A stretch of DNA of 64,000 nt from Pikeienuella piscinae (GCF_011044155.1 NZ_CP049056.1:3600001-3664000); one strand, 5' to 3'. Counted from the first letter of the stretch, positions 18,903 to 28,440 are shown. Numbers and translations: made by a program. Notes: a model not told the origin generated them from the sequence alone.

Positions 18903-19274
18903 CCCGCCTCTCCTCGTTCGGCCCTGCGCCGCCCGCCGATCCTGCGACAGGCGGTGGGGTGAGAGCAAGACGTCGGCGCCGCCGGAGCGCCTCCGGGCCC
19001 GACGCTGAAGCGCCCGTTCCGCATCAGCGGCGTTCGTCGGTATATCCCCGTGGGCGATGCGCGGCGTGCGCGCCGCTCCTGCGCTCGCGAAGCGACGGCA
19101 AGGTCAAGCCCGCCCGCCGCAGAATCGCCATAAAGTAGTTGACTAAAAAAGTCAGCTAAGCAAATCTCCGCGCGACAGAGGGGGATACGCCTCCGGGCTC
19201 CGCCAGCTCTCAGCAAGCGTCGACAGGGATTCGGTGCGTGCGCGCGTCTCGCGCACGCTGAGAGAGGGATTCAA
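18903..19274. other. Divergent intergenic region between the ureohydrolase and the haem receptor
   Basis: These 372 bases have no convincing reading frame. They must hold the promoters for the minus-strand guanidino operon and the plus-strand haem-uptake operon. The half nearer the receptor includes an A-rich inverted repeat at 19137-19157, while the rest is GC-rich and without recognisable RNA structure. GAGAGG precedes the receptor ATG. Confidence 0.6.
19137..19157. promoter_or_regulatory. Candidate iron-responsive operator upstream of the haem receptor
   Basis: AGTTGACT and AGTCAGCT form an eight-base inverted repeat with one mismatch around five A residues, in an AT-rich pocket 118 bases before the receptor start. 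Haem-uptake genes of alphaproteobacteria are normally controlled by Fur, RirA or Irr sites. The position fits, but I cannot assign the repeat to one regulator. Confidence 0.45.
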
Positions 19275-21560
19275 ATGACCATCACGAGAAGGCCGCTTCG
19301 CGCGGCTGTTTTCGCCATGCTGTGGACCGGCGCCGCCGGCGCGCAGACATTCGAAACCGCGAACGACGGGCCGCCGGACGATGAAGCCGCGCCGAGCCGG
19401 GTCATCGATCTCAGCCCGGTCACGGTCTACGCGACCCGGACCGAGCGACAGGTTCTGGACGTTCCGGCCAATGTCTCCGTCATCACCGGCGAGCGGATCG
19501 AGCGGGAGAACATCACCGACGTCCAGGAACTGATGCGCTACGAGCCGGGCATCGATGTGAACCGACAGACCACCAGCGCCGATCCGTTCAACACGTTCGG
19601 CGGCTTCACCATCCGCGGCGTCGGCGGCAACCGCACGCAGATCCTGGTGGACGGAAGCCGGGTGCCTGAGCGAATCATCGACGGAACGCGCGACTATCTC
19701 GATCTCGACTTCACCAAGCAGGTTGAGATCATCCGCGGGCCGGGATCGGTCCTCTGGGGATCGGACGCGCTTGGCGGCATCGTCGCCGTGGAGACCCTCG
19801 ATCCGGAGGATCTGCTCGAGCCCGGCGAGACCTTTGGCGGCGAAGCCTCTTTCAGCTACGACAGTTTCAACAACGGGACGGACGGAAATCTCGTCGTCGG
19901 CGGGCAGGTGACGCCGACCATCGCCGTTCTCGGGGGCGTCGCGCTCGGCCGGACGGAGGAAGGCGAGCTCAGTCAGGCGCGCGCGGACGGTGGCATCTAT
20001 GGCTGCCCCCGCAACCTCGCCTTCGGCGCGACGCCCTGCAACAGGCTCGACCCGACGGAAGAGATCTCCAGGCGCTTTCTGGGCAAGATCGTCTTCACGC
20101 CGAACGCAGAGCACCGCATCGAGCTTTCGGCCGATTTCCTTAATCGAAAGACCGATGTCGACTTCAACCAGACGCTCGGCCCGGTTTTCAGCTCCCTGAC
20201 AGGCGCTCCGACCGGAGAGGTCATTCTCGACTACGATCGCGAACTTGACCTCAACCGCAAGCGGTTCGCCCTGTCGCATGACTGGGAAGTCGGCGCGAGC
20301 TGGCTCGACTCGCTTTCCTGGACGGTTTCCTACGCGCCGCAGGATTACGACCGCTCGGGCGACGAACTTTCGACCGATGTGAACGGCGACACCGTGCAGA
20401 CACTGGATTTCCTCGGCTACTCGGAGGATTTCCTGGAGTTGGACATCCAGCTCAACTCATCGTTCGAGGCCATGGGCGCGAGCCATGTGCTGACCTACGG
20501 CTTCGACGGGGACTACACCAAGACCGATTACAAGCGCCGCGACACGCTCAACAACCTCACCAATGGCGGGACGACCGAAACCCGCGGCGGCGGCTTCAAC
20601 TTCGCCAACGCGGACACGATCCGCGCGGATTTCTACATCCAGGACGAAATTACCTTCGGCCGCTTCACTCTGACGCCGGGTCTGCGTTACGCGACCTACA
20701 GCCTCGACCCGCGCCCGGACGCCGATTATCAACCTGTCGCCGGGCAGGAGCCGCGCAAGGTTTCGGATGAGAAGCTGACCGCGAAATTAGGCGGCATCGT
20801 CCGCATCGACGACAATTTCTCGCTCTACGGAAACTACGCGCAGGGCTTCAAGATGCCGACCGCGCAGCAGCTCTACACTTCGCTGCCCGGAACCTTCTTC
20901 AACCTGACCCCGGCGCCGGATCTGAAGCCGGAGACTGTGGACAGCTACGAGTTGGGCGTGCGCGGCCAGTTCGAACGCGGCTGGTTTTCGGTCAACGGCT
21001 TCTATGCGGATTATGACGACTTCATCCAGGCGTTCTACAACCCGCCGGGAACCAACGATTTCACCTATCGCAACCTCTCATCGGTCAAGGTCTGGGGGAT
21101 CGAGGCTTCGGCGTTCGCGCAGATCGACGAGAACTGGCGCAGTTCGCTCTCCCTCTCCTGGCAGAAAGGCAAGCAGAAGGTCGATCCGGCATTGCCGACG
21201 ACGCCGTTCGACGTCGCGCCGCTGATGGCGACGATCGGCGTTGGCTACGACATTCCGCAACATGGCGTCAGCCTCGACCTCATCGGCAATTTTGCAACCA
21301 AGGTGACGCGGACGAGCACGCCGACGCGGTTCAAGCCTGACGGCTACGCGGTCTTCGACGCCCTCGCGTCATGGGAGGTGGTGGAGGACGTGAGCGTCAA
21401 TCTCGGCGTCTTCAACCTCTTCAACGCGCGTTATTTTCAGGCGCCGTTCCCCAACACCTACGATGTCGCGGTCAGCGACGCCGTGGCGCGGGCCAACCCG
21501 CTTGAGCTTCAGACCGCGCCGGGCCGGAGCTTCCGGCTTGGCCTCGACGTGAAGTTCTGA
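19275..21560 (+). CDS. TonB-dependent haem/haemoprotein receptor
   Basis: This 761-residue outer-membrane receptor has a signal peptide ending near AAGAQ, a plug domain starting at VYATRTERQVLDVPANVSVI, FTIRGVGGNRTQILVDG and IRGPGSVLWGSDALGG, and a beta barrel ending in a C-terminal phenylalanine (LGLDVKF). The extracellular segment YAQGFKMPTAQQLY followed by TPAPDLKPE resembles the FRAP and NPNL boxes of haem receptors. It leads an operon with an ABC transporter four bases downstream, an HmuS-like protein and ChaN. Ligand assignment to haem rests on these boxes and the context. Confidence 0.85.
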   Translation: MTITRRPLRAAVFAMLWTGAAGAQTFETANDGPPDDEAAPSRVIDLSPVTVYATRTERQVLDVPANVSVITGERIERENITDVQELMRYEPGIDVNRQTTSADPFNTFGGFTIRGVGGNRTQILVDGSRVPERIIDGTRDYLDLDFTKQVEIIRGPGSVLWGSDALGGIVAVETLDPEDLLEPGETFGGEASFSYDSFNNGTDGNLVVGGQVTPTIAVLGGVALGRTEEGELSQARADGGIYGCPRNLAFGATPCNRLDPTEEISRRFLGKIVFTPNAEHRIELSADFLNRKTDVDFNQTLGPVFSSLTGAPTGEVILDYDRELDLNRKRFALSHDWEVGASWLDSLSWTVSYAPQDYDRSGDELSTDVNGDTVQTLDFLGYSEDFLELDIQLNSSFEAMGASHVLTYGFDGDYTKTDYKRRDTLNNLTNGGTTETRGGGFNFANADTIRADFYIQDEITFGRFTLTPGLRYATYSLDPRPDADYQPVAGQEPRKVSDEKLTAKLGGIVRIDDNFSLYGNYAQGFKMPTAQQLYTSLPGTFFNLTPAPDLKPETVDSYELGVRGQFERGWFSVNGFYADYDDFIQAFYNPPGTNDFTYRNLSSVKVWGIEASAFAQIDENWRSSLSLSWQKGKQKVDPALPTTPFDVAPLMATIGVGYDIPQHGVSLDLIGNFATKVTRTSTPTRFKPDGYAVFDALASWEVVEDVSVNLGVFNLFNARYFQAPFPNTYDVAVSDAVARANPLELQTAPGRSFRLGLDVKF

Positions 21561-21564
21561 ACCG

Positions 21565-23289
21565 ATGTGGGCGCTTCTCGGCCGTTTTCGCCGCCTGATC
21601 CTGATCTGCATCGGCGGTCCTGGCGGCTGGCGGGGGGGCGCCCTGTATGTCGTGGTTCTGGCGCTGGAGCTCTCCAGCGTCTGGATCGGTCTCCAGCTCA
21701 TCGCCTGGAACGCGGATTTCTACAACGCGCTGGAGCGCGTGGACGCCGCCGCGGCCGTCACGCAGATCGGTGTCTTCGCGGTCCTGATCATGACCAGCGC
21801 CGCCCGCTTTCTTCTCTCCGACTATCTCAGGAAGCGCCTTCTCATCTGGTGGCGCGAGGTGCTGACCTCCGCCGCGCTCGACTGCTGGCTCGCCGACAAG
21901 ACCTTCTGGCGGCTTCGCCCCGGCGCTTCGCCTGACAGCGTGGAAAATCCCGACCAGCGTATTGCGGAGGATTGCCGCCTCTTCGTGAGAGGGCTCCTGC
22001 GCGAGACGCTGGACCTGATCTCCGGCCTGGTCGGGCTTTTCACCTATGTGACGCTGCTCTGGTCGCTCTCGACCTTCCCGCTCGCCTTTACCCTTTTCGG
22101 TTTCGGGATCGAGATTCCGCGCTACATGGTCTGGCTGAGCTTCATCTATGTCGCGATCAGCAGCGTCATCACGCACGGTCTTGGCAAACCGCTGAAGTCC
22201 CTGTTCTTCGAGCAGGAGGCGAGGGAGGCGAATTTCCGCTATGCGCTGGCCCGGCTTCGCGATTCCGCTACTGAGGTGGCGCTCTCCGATGGCGAGCCGG
22301 CGGAACGGCGGCTTCTCGATAGCCATTTCGCCGCGATTCGCGCGAACTGGCGCCGGCTGATCAGGCGGGAGGTCATCGTCGGCCTCTTCACCCGTCCGTA
22401 TTTCCAGACCGTGTTGCAGGTTCCGATCTTCTTTGCGTTGCCGGCCTATCTCGCCGGTGCGATGACGCTCGGCGGGCTGATGCAGATCCGCTCCGCCTTC
22501 ATGAATGTCGTGACCACGCTGAGCTGGTTCATCTTCTCCTATCGCGACCTCGCCGATCTCGTGGCGACGACCGAGCGTCTCGACGGGCTCTTTCAGGCGT
22601 CGAAAGCGCCGCTCCCTTCGCCCGGCGCGCCGCGCGACATCGAGCGCGTCACGGGGGGTGAGCGGCTGCGCGTCAGCGGTCTTCGTCTCGCGACGCCCAC
22701 GGGCGCGTGGCTGCGCCCGGTTCCGGACGCCGAGGTCGGCAGAGGAGAGCGGGTCTGGGTCCGCGGGCCTTCGGGCGCCGGAAAATCGACCCTCTTCGCG
22801 GCGTTCGCCGGTCTCTGGCCCTATGGCGAGGGGCGCCTGGAGACGCCCGCCGGCGCCGCGCTCTTCATGCCGCAGCGGCCCTATCTGCCGCAAGGCGGAC
22901 TGGCGGAGGCCGCCGCCTATCCGCTCGATCCGGCCGCATTGCCGAACGGCGCCGTCGAGGACGCCCTGCGGCTTGTCGGGCTTGGCGGGCGTCTCACGAC
23001 ACCGGGCGGAAGCGACGAGACGGCGGTGCAGGGCCTTTCCGGCGGCGAACGCCAGAGGGTGGCGCTGGCGCGGCTTCTCCTCAATCGCCCGGACTGGGCT
23101 TATCTCGACGAGGCGACCAGCGCGCTCGACGAGCCAGCGGAGGCGGAGCTTCTGGCGATGCTCGAAGCGCGTCTTCCCGACACGACCTTCATTGTCGCCG
23201 CGCACCGGCGGCCGCAGTCGCTCACCGGGTTGCGCGAGTTTCATGTCGGACCGGCGCCGCGCGATGCCGAAGACCGGTTGACGGCGTGA
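21565..23289 (+). CDS. SbmA/ABCD-type ABC transporter, fused permease and ATPase
   Basis: This 574-residue half-transporter carries an N-terminal membrane domain (about residues 10-320, with the ELSSVWIGLQLIAWNADFYNALE opening typical of SbmA/BacA and ABCD relatives) and a C-terminal ATPase. The ATPase has Walker A GPSGAGKST, signature LSGGERQRV and Walker B WAYLDEATSALDE. It should act as a homodimer in the inner membrane. It starts four bases after the receptor stop, so it is in the same operon. Placement suggests transport of haem or a porphyrin, although relatives move peptides, vitamins or acyl-CoA. Confidence 0.87.
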   Translation: MWALLGRFRRLILICIGGPGGWRGGALYVVVLALELSSVWIGLQLIAWNADFYNALERVDAAAAVTQIGVFAVLIMTSAARFLLSDYLRKRLLIWWREVLTSAALDCWLADKTFWRLRPGASPDSVENPDQRIAEDCRLFVRGLLRETLDLISGLVGLFTYVTLLWSLSTFPLAFTLFGFGIEIPRYMVWLSFIYVAISSVITHGLGKPLKSLFFEQEAREANFRYALARLRDSATEVALSDGEPAERRLLDSHFAAIRANWRRLIRREVIVGLFTRPYFQTVLQVPIFFALPAYLAGAMTLGGLMQIRSAFMNVVTTLSWFIFSYRDLADLVATTERLDGLFQASKAPLPSPGAPRDIERVTGGERLRVSGLRLATPTGAWLRPVPDAEVGRGERVWVRGPSGAGKSTLFAAFAGLWPYGEGRLETPAGAALFMPQRPYLPQGGLAEAAAYPLDPAALPNGAVEDALRLVGLGGRLTTPGGSDETAVQGLSGGERQRVALARLLLNRPDWAYLDEATSALDEPAEAELLAMLEARLPDTTFIVAAHRRPQSLTGLREFHVGPAPRDAEDRLTA

Positions 23290-23371
23290 GCGCGGATGGT
23301 CGGCCGACCCGGTCAGAGATGAAAGTTTCACCAATGCCGGCGCGGCGCGCCGGCCAACGTAGGAGCGCACA

Positions 23372-24100
23372 ATGACGACGACGAACAGGCCCGCACGGGC
23401 GTATCTGCCGAAACCGGAAATCGTGCTGGAGCGCCTACCGCGGATGGGATCTGTGATGGTGAACACGCGCTATCGCGGCGCGACGCATGAGAGGATGGGC
23501 GTTGTCGGCGAGATCGCCGTTACGGACCGCGAAGTGCGTTGCAGTGGAGAGGCGCATGATTCCGTGATCGACTCGTCAGCCGCGGCCAGCGTCGTCGTCG
23601 ATCGCACCGGGCGGATGAAGGGCACTATTTTGCCGCGTATCGACTTCCTCGACAAGGCCGGTGAGGTGATCTTCAGCGTGATCGGCATGGAGGGGCTCGC
23701 CTCTTTCGACGCAGGGCTTGAAGGGCTGGAGGAGACCCCCGCGGACGATCTGGCGGAGAAGCCCGCGCGCACGCCGGCGGAGCTCAAGGAGGGCGATCCG
23801 GGCGCCGCGCCGTTCGAGGCGGCGATGAATTCCGACGCGACGGTCACCATCGAGCAGCGTCGACCGGGATTTCGGCAACGATGGACCGGAGTCATCGAGA
23901 AGGTCTCCCCGGCGATGGGATTCATCAATGTCATGCGGCCGGATTTCCACCTGCATCTGCGCGGCGGCGCGGTCGCGAGATGGCGCGGCGAGGTCGTAAC
24001 GGATGGGCTGAGATTCGAGGCGATAGACGCGGAGGGGCGGGAGACGGGCCTGTCGATCTCCGGGCCGTCCGCCGCCTTTTCCGGGCTTCCCCGGGAATGA
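23372..24100 (+). CDS. HmuS/HemS-like haem-handling protein, short form
   Basis: This 242-residue cytoplasmic protein has GSVMVNTRYRGATHERMGVV near residue 25, resembling the first repeat of HmuS/HemS (pattern GRVMALTRNE..VHE..GVY). FINVMRPDFHLHLR at about 185-198 resembles the second repeat (WFNVxDPxFNLHLRE). Usual HmuS proteins are about 340-350 residues with an N-terminal helical lead, which is missing here. It follows the ABC gene by 82 bases, with AGGAG before the ATG, and overlaps ChaN. A haem carrier or degradation factor is the best reading. Similarity is moderate and by eye. Confidence 0.6.
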   Translation: MTTTNRPARAYLPKPEIVLERLPRMGSVMVNTRYRGATHERMGVVGEIAVTDREVRCSGEAHDSVIDSSAAASVVVDRTGRMKGTILPRIDFLDKAGEVIFSVIGMEGLASFDAGLEGLEETPADDLAEKPARTPAELKEGDPGAAPFEAAMNSDATVTIEQRRPGFRQRWTGVIEKVSPAMGFINVMRPDFHLHLRGGAVARWRGEVVTDGLRFEAIDAEGRETGLSISGPSAAFSGLPRE

Positions 24101-24978
24101 GCGCCGATGGCGGCGATGCGCGCTCGCATCCGCGGGGAAGCTGGATGGATCCGGCCAGCGGCGCAATTCTCGATCAGCGCGATTTGATGAAGCGCCTCGC
24201 TGGCAAACAGGCGGTGTTGCTGGGCGAGACGCATGACGTCGCGGAGATTCACCGCTGGCAGGCGCATGTGATCGCGCATCTGCAGATGGTCCGTCCAGAC
24301 ATCGCCGTCGGCTTCGAGATGTTTCCGCGCCGCGTCCAGCCCGTCCTCGACAGGTGGGTGGCGGGGGAGCTCTCTACCACCGCTTTCATCGAAGAGAGCG
24401 AGTGGTGGACGGTCTGGGGCTTTCCGCCCGAGATCTATCTGCCGATCTTTCATCTTTGTCGGGCGCAGCGCCTGCCGATGCTCGCCCTCAATTGCCATCG
24501 TCCGCTCGTCACCCGGGTCGGCAAGGAGGGGTGGGACGCAATCCCCGAAGCGGAGCGCGACGGATTGACACCGGCGGCGCCGGCTACGCCGGAATACCGA
24601 CGCTATCTTTACAGTCTGGTTGGGGCCGGGCCCGCCGGCCGTGCGAGTGATCCGATGCACCCGTCATGGGATCGATTCGTCCGCGCTCAGCAGTGCTGGG
24701 ATCGGGCTTTCGCCTGCAACATCGCCCGTGCGCTCGATGCGCCGAATCCGCCGCTTGTCGTCGGGATCATCGGGCGCGGACATCTCGAATTCGGCGGCGG
24801 AACGCCCTGGCAGCTTCGCGATCTGGGGGTGAACGATGTCGCCGTCCTGTTGCCGTCAGAGGCCGAAACGCAGGACCTGGCCCGGATCGGCGGACTCGGC
24901 GACGCGATTTTCCGGATCGATGCGCCCGAGCCGCCGGTCGGTCGCGCGGCGCGCGCTCCGGCTTCGCCCAAGAGCTGA
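24097..24978 (+). CDS. ChaN-like haem-binding protein
   Basis: This 293-residue protein of the ChaN/Tiki-type family shows LLGETHDVAEIHRWQAHVI, VGFEMFPRRVQ and a late VVGIIGRGHLEFGGGTPWQL segment, all typical of the cofactor (haem)-binding uptake domain. The ATG overlaps the preceding TGA, so translation is coupled to the HmuS-like gene. Unlike many ChaN proteins it shows no clear lipoprotein signal from this start. It might be cytoplasmic, or the true start may differ. It is the last gene of the haem locus before a terminator. Confidence 0.8.
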   Translation: MSADGGDARSHPRGSWMDPASGAILDQRDLMKRLAGKQAVLLGETHDVAEIHRWQAHVIAHLQMVRPDIAVGFEMFPRRVQPVLDRWVAGELSTTAFIEESEWWTVWGFPPEIYLPIFHLCRAQRLPMLALNCHRPLVTRVGKEGWDAIPEAERDGLTPAAPATPEYRRYLYSLVGAGPAGRASDPMHPSWDRFVRAQQCWDRAFACNIARALDAPNPPLVVGIIGRGHLEFGGGTPWQLRDLGVNDVAVLLPSEAETQDLARIGGLGDAIFRIDAPEPPVGRAARAPASPKS

Positions 24979-25005
24979 GGGGGCGCGGAGCGGTTCTCTG
25001 AAACG

Positions 25006-25040
25006 AAAAACCCCGCCGGAACCCGGCGGGGTTTGTCTTT
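25006..25040. terminator. Bidirectional rho-independent terminator
   Basis: AAACCCCGCCGG and CCGGCGGGGTTT form a perfect 12-base stem with a three-base loop. The stem has an A-run on its left and a T-rich tail on its right, so it can terminate transcription in both directions. It separates the convergent haem-uptake operon (plus strand) and rpsD (minus strand). Confidence 0.9.
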
Positions 25041-25092
25041 GTCGCAGGCGCCTTCCGATGGAGAGCGCCGCCTTTCGCCGATCCCGAACGGA

Positions 25093-25713
25093 TCAGTTCT
25101 TGGCGTAATACTCGACGACCAGGTTCGGCTCCATCGCGGCCGCGTAGGGCACATCGGAAAGCGACGGCGTGCGCACATAGGTCGCGGTCATCTTGGAATG
25201 GTCGGCGATCACGTATTCCGGCACGTCGCGCTCGGGAAGCTGCACAGCTTCCAGCAGAACGACGAGCTGGCGGGACCTCTCGCGCACCTCGATCACGTCG
25301 CCGGGCCGGACACGGTAAGAGGGGATGTTGACCCGCTTGCCGTTCACCAGGAGATGCCCGTGGTTCACGAACTGGCGGGCGGCGAATACGGTCGGCGCGA
25401 ACTTGGCGCGGTAGACGATCGCGTCGAGGCGCGACTCGAGCAGTCCGATCAGATTCTCGCCCGTGTCGCCGCGGATCCGCTCGGCTTCGGCGTAGATCCG
25501 GCGAAACTGCTTCTCGGTCAGGTCGCCGTAGTATCCTTTCAGCTTCTGCTTGGCGCGAAGCTGAAGGCCAAAATCCGACATCTTGCCCTTGCGGCGCTGA
25601 CCATGCTGGCCGGGGCCGTATTCACGGCGGTTCACCGGGGATTTCGGACGGCCCCAGATGTTCTCGCCCATCCGGCGGTCGATCTTGTATTTCGCAGAGG
25701 TGCGCTTGGTCAC
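25093..25713 (-). CDS. rpsD: 30S ribosomal protein S4
   Basis: This 206-residue S4 begins [25 protein letters not shown] and continues [15 protein letters not shown]. The S4 RNA-binding domain is at about 95-160 ([32 protein letters not shown]). Length matches bacterial S4. The start is a GTG at 25713 behind GGAG; a longer in-frame extension is not conserved. It stands alone, as in many alphaproteobacteria, and ends at the bidirectional terminator. S4 nucleates assembly of the 30S body. Confidence 0.97.
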   Translation of the reverse strand: MTKRTSAKYKIDRRMGENIWGRPKSPVNRREYGPGQHGQRRKGKMSDFGLQLRAKQKLKGYYGDLTEKQFRRIYAEAERIRGDTGENLIGLLESRLDAIVYRAKFAPTVFAARQFVNHGHLLVNGKRVNIPSYRVRPGDVIEVRERSRQLVVLLEAVQLPERDVPEYVIADHSKMTATYVRTPSLSDVPYAAAMEPNLVVEYYAKN

Positions 25714-25901
25714 CGGCGGTCTCCATAACATTTTACGGCGAATAATCGCCGTTTCAGCATCGGGGCGTTCTCCTCTTTCGGGCTTCCCCGAACGACAGGG
25801 TCCGCCTTGCGGCGGCCGCGAACGCCAATGAAGCCTCCTCCCCAACGGAAGGAGGCGTGGCGCGGGCTCTATGCCGCTGACCCATCGCTGTCAAGCCGCC
25901 G

Positions 25902-26522
25902 TCAGGTTTCGCGACCCGGACGGGGACGGTAACGCGGGAGGGACCAGCCCCGGAGGATCGCGCCTGCGCGCAGGCCGAACCCGGCCAGCGCCGCGATCGG
26001 AAACGCGATGAGCGGTGGAACGCCAGCGAGCGTGAACGCGACGAAGGCGGCGGCGGAGAGGAGCGAGGCCGTGACGTGGATTTCATGACGCAGCGCCACC
26101 GGCGGCTCACCGGCGATCAGGTCGCGCGCGATGCCGCCGAAGGTTGCGGTCATCATGCCCATGACGACCGCAACCAGCGGGTCGACCCCGGCCTTCAGCG
26201 CGATATCCGCGCCGAGCGCGCCATACGCGGCGAGACCGATCGCGTCGGCCCACAGGACCAGTCTGTAGCGCGAGCCGATGAACGGGCTGTAGAAATAGAT
26301 GGCCAGCGCGACAATCAGGCAGACCGCCAGATAGCCCTGTTCATTCACCCAGAATACCGGCCGTCCGATCAGAAGATCGCGCGTCGTTCCGCCGCCAATC
26401 CCGGCGAGCGTCGCGAGCAGGGCGAAACCGATCAGGTCGAACTCCTTTCGGCTCGCGACGAGGGCGCCGGATATCGCGAACACGGCGACGCCGAGATAGT
26501 CGAGAAACTGAAAGCTGTTCAT
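25902..26522 (-). CDS. TRIC/UPF0126 family membrane channel
   Basis: This 206-residue protein has seven predicted membrane segments and two copies of a glycine-rich signature: LATLAGIGGGTTRDLLIG (about 37-54) and MMTATFGGIARDLIAGEP (about 122-139). The internal repeat is characteristic of the bacterial trimeric intracellular cation channel family (YicG-like). Relatives conduct potassium and possibly other cations. It lies 24 bases downstream of the Kef-type antiporter gene on the same strand, so the two may be cotranscribed. Confidence 0.88.
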   Translation of the reverse strand: MNSFQFLDYLGVAVFAISGALVASRKEFDLIGFALLATLAGIGGGTTRDLLIGRPVFWVNEQGYLAVCLIVALAIYFYSPFIGSRYRLVLWADAIGLAAYGALGADIALKAGVDPLVAVVMGMMTATFGGIARDLIAGEPPVALRHEIHVTASLLSAAAFVAFTLAGVPPLIAFPIAALAGFGLRAGAILRGWSLPRYRPRPGRET

Positions 26523-26546
26523 CTCTGGTCTCCGCTTCGCGCCGGG

Positions 26547-28304
26547 TCAGTTCACGGAGTAGCGTTGGCGCATCTTCTCCGCGCCTTCCTCCATGCCATG
26601 TTCGGCCTGAAGGCGCAGAAGCTCCTCGTCGCGCCGGCGGAACTCCTCGACGATCTCGTCGACCGCCGCTTCGTCGCCCATTTTCTTCAGCCCTTCGGCG
26701 GCGAGCGAGATCGCGCTCTCGCGGGTTTCACGGATAACGTGATCGGCCCCGGCCGAGCGCAGCTCCAGCTCCTGAAACCGGTCATAGGCGGCGGCGAAGA
26801 TCGTCAGATGCGGGTAACGCTGCTTCAGCCGCTGCACCGCGAGAGTCGCGCCCTCCCGGTCGTTGATGCAGTAGAAGATCGCATCCGCCGTCTCCGCGCC
26901 CGCCGCTTTCATCACGTCGGGCTTGGTGGCGTCGCCATAGAACACCTCCGAGCCGAATGTGCGGGCGAGCCGGATGCGCCGCGGCGCGTTGTCGATCAGC
27001 GTGACCGAATAGCCCCGCATCCGCATGATCCGGGCGATCACCTGCCCGAACCGCCCGAAACCGGCGACGATCACCTTTGAGGGCGCGACCTCGGTCGCCT
27101 CAATCTCCAGCATGTCGGGGTCGCGCCTGGCCGCCGCGCGCGCGAGCTGGCGCTCGACGCCCCCGACGACGAACGGGGTCAACGCCATCGAGATCGCGAC
27201 GGCGATGGTGAGGATGCTCTCTTCCTCGGCGGAGATCAGGCCGTCCGAAGCGGCGAGCGCGAAGACGACAAAGCCGAATTCGCCGGCTTGACCCAGCGTC
27301 GCGCCGATCCGGAGCGCATCGTAGTGTTTCGAACCCAGAATCCGCGTGAGTCCGTAGAGCATTCCCATCTTGGTGGTGAAGAGCAGAATCGCGCCGGCGC
27401 CGACAAGCCACCACCATTCAGCCGCGACCTGCCAGTCGACCGACATGCCGACGCCAACGAAGAAGAGGCCGAGAAAGAGCGCGCGAAAGGGTTCTATGTC
27501 GCTTTCCAGCTGATGGCGGAACTCAGTCCCGGCCAGCAGCACACCGGCAATGAACGCGCCGAGCGCCATCGAGAGCCCGGCCCACTGCATCGCCAGCGCT
27601 GCGAGCGCGACGACGAGCAGCGCGGCGGCGGTGAAGACCTCGTCCGCCTTCACCAGCGCGATCAGCCGGAAGACGTGCTTCAACCCGTAATGCCCGACCA
27701 GAACCAGCCCGACGAGCGCGCCGATGGCGACATAGGCGTCGTTCGCATCCATCCCGGCGCTCGCGCCGCCGACAACGGTGGTGAGCGCCAGAAGCGGCAC
27801 CACGGCGATGTCCTGAAAGAGCAGAATCGAGAACGCCCGGTCGCCATAGGGCGTCGAAAGCGCCTTCCGGTCGCGCAGGATCTGCACCCCGAAGGCGGTC
27901 GAGGAAAGCGCCAGCGCCAGTCCGACGATCAGCGCCGCCGACAGCGAGCCGCCGATCAGCCAGCCAATCCCGGCCAGAACCGCGCCCGTCACCGTCACCT
28001 GCGCGAGTCCGAGGCCGAATATCTCCGCCCGGAGCCGCCAGAGCCGCTTTGGCTGCAGTTCCAGACCGATCACGAAGAGCAGAAGGACGACGCCGAATTC
28101 GGAGCCGTGGCGCACCGCCTCGATATCCTGGAGAAGGCCGAGCGCGAAGGGGCCGACCAGCGCGCCGGCGGCGAGATAGCCGAGAATCGAGCCGAGGCCG
28201 AAGCGCTTGAAAAGCGGCACCACCAGCACCGTCGCCCCGAGATAGGTCGCGGCCCCCATCAGCAACGGGTCGGCGGCGGCGAGGGCGGTGACGGGATCGG
28301 CCAT
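26547..28304 (-). CDS. Kef-type K+/H+ antiporter (CPA2) with RCK domain
   Basis: This 585-residue protein has an N-terminal antiporter domain of about twelve membrane segments (GLGSILGYLAAGALVGP, LLLFVIGLELQPKRLW, LALSSTAFGVQIL). A Rossmann-fold TrkA-N/RCK domain follows from about residue 400 (VIVAGFGRFGQVIARIM, EVFYGDATKPDVMKAAG). The start ATG 28304 follows GAAGGA and gives a normal KefB/C-like length. It exchanges potassium for protons and is gated by nucleotide or thiol adducts in known relatives. No KefF/KefG ancillary subunit is adjacent. Confidence 0.9.
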   Translation of the reverse strand: MADPVTALAAADPLLMGAATYLGATVLVVPLFKRFGLGSILGYLAAGALVGPFALGLLQDIEAVRHGSEFGVVLLLFVIGLELQPKRLWRLRAEIFGLGLAQVTVTGAVLAGIGWLIGGSLSAALIVGLALALSSTAFGVQILRDRKALSTPYGDRAFSILLFQDIAVVPLLALTTVVGGASAGMDANDAYVAIGALVGLVLVGHYGLKHVFRLIALVKADEVFTAAALLVVALAALAMQWAGLSMALGAFIAGVLLAGTEFRHQLESDIEPFRALFLGLFFVGVGMSVDWQVAAEWWWLVGAGAILLFTTKMGMLYGLTRILGSKHYDALRIGATLGQAGEFGFVVFALAASDGLISAEEESILTIAVAISMALTPFVVGGVERQLARAAARRDPDMLEIEATEVAPSKVIVAGFGRFGQVIARIMRMRGYSVTLIDNAPRRIRLARTFGSEVFYGDATKPDVMKAAGAETADAIFYCINDREGATLAVQRLKQRYPHLTIFAAAYDRFQELELRSAGADHVIRETRESAISLAAEGLKKMGDEAAVDEIVEEFRRRDEELLRLQAEHGMEEGAEKMRQRYSVN

Positions 28305-28440
28305 TCGTGTCCTTCGGTCGGTTTTCGCCACTATGGCGCGAAGCCGGGTTCAGGGAAACCGGAAGCGACGTTCGACCATTGCGCCGGTGGCGTTTCGCGC
28401 CGGGTGCGCTAGGGTTTCCGCGGTCTCCCGGAGCGCGCTG

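Noticed and set aside
21472-23466. A 664-codon minus-strand frame under the ABC transporter
   Set aside because: The opposite strand has complete Walker A, signature and Walker B motifs and operon spacing. The minus frame has no domain and a charged low-complexity composition.
25714-25901. GCCTCCT/AGGAGGC hairpin upstream of rpsD as a terminator or S4 autoregulatory site
   Set aside because: There is a seven-base stem with a ten-base loop and no U-run. The evidence is too weak to call.
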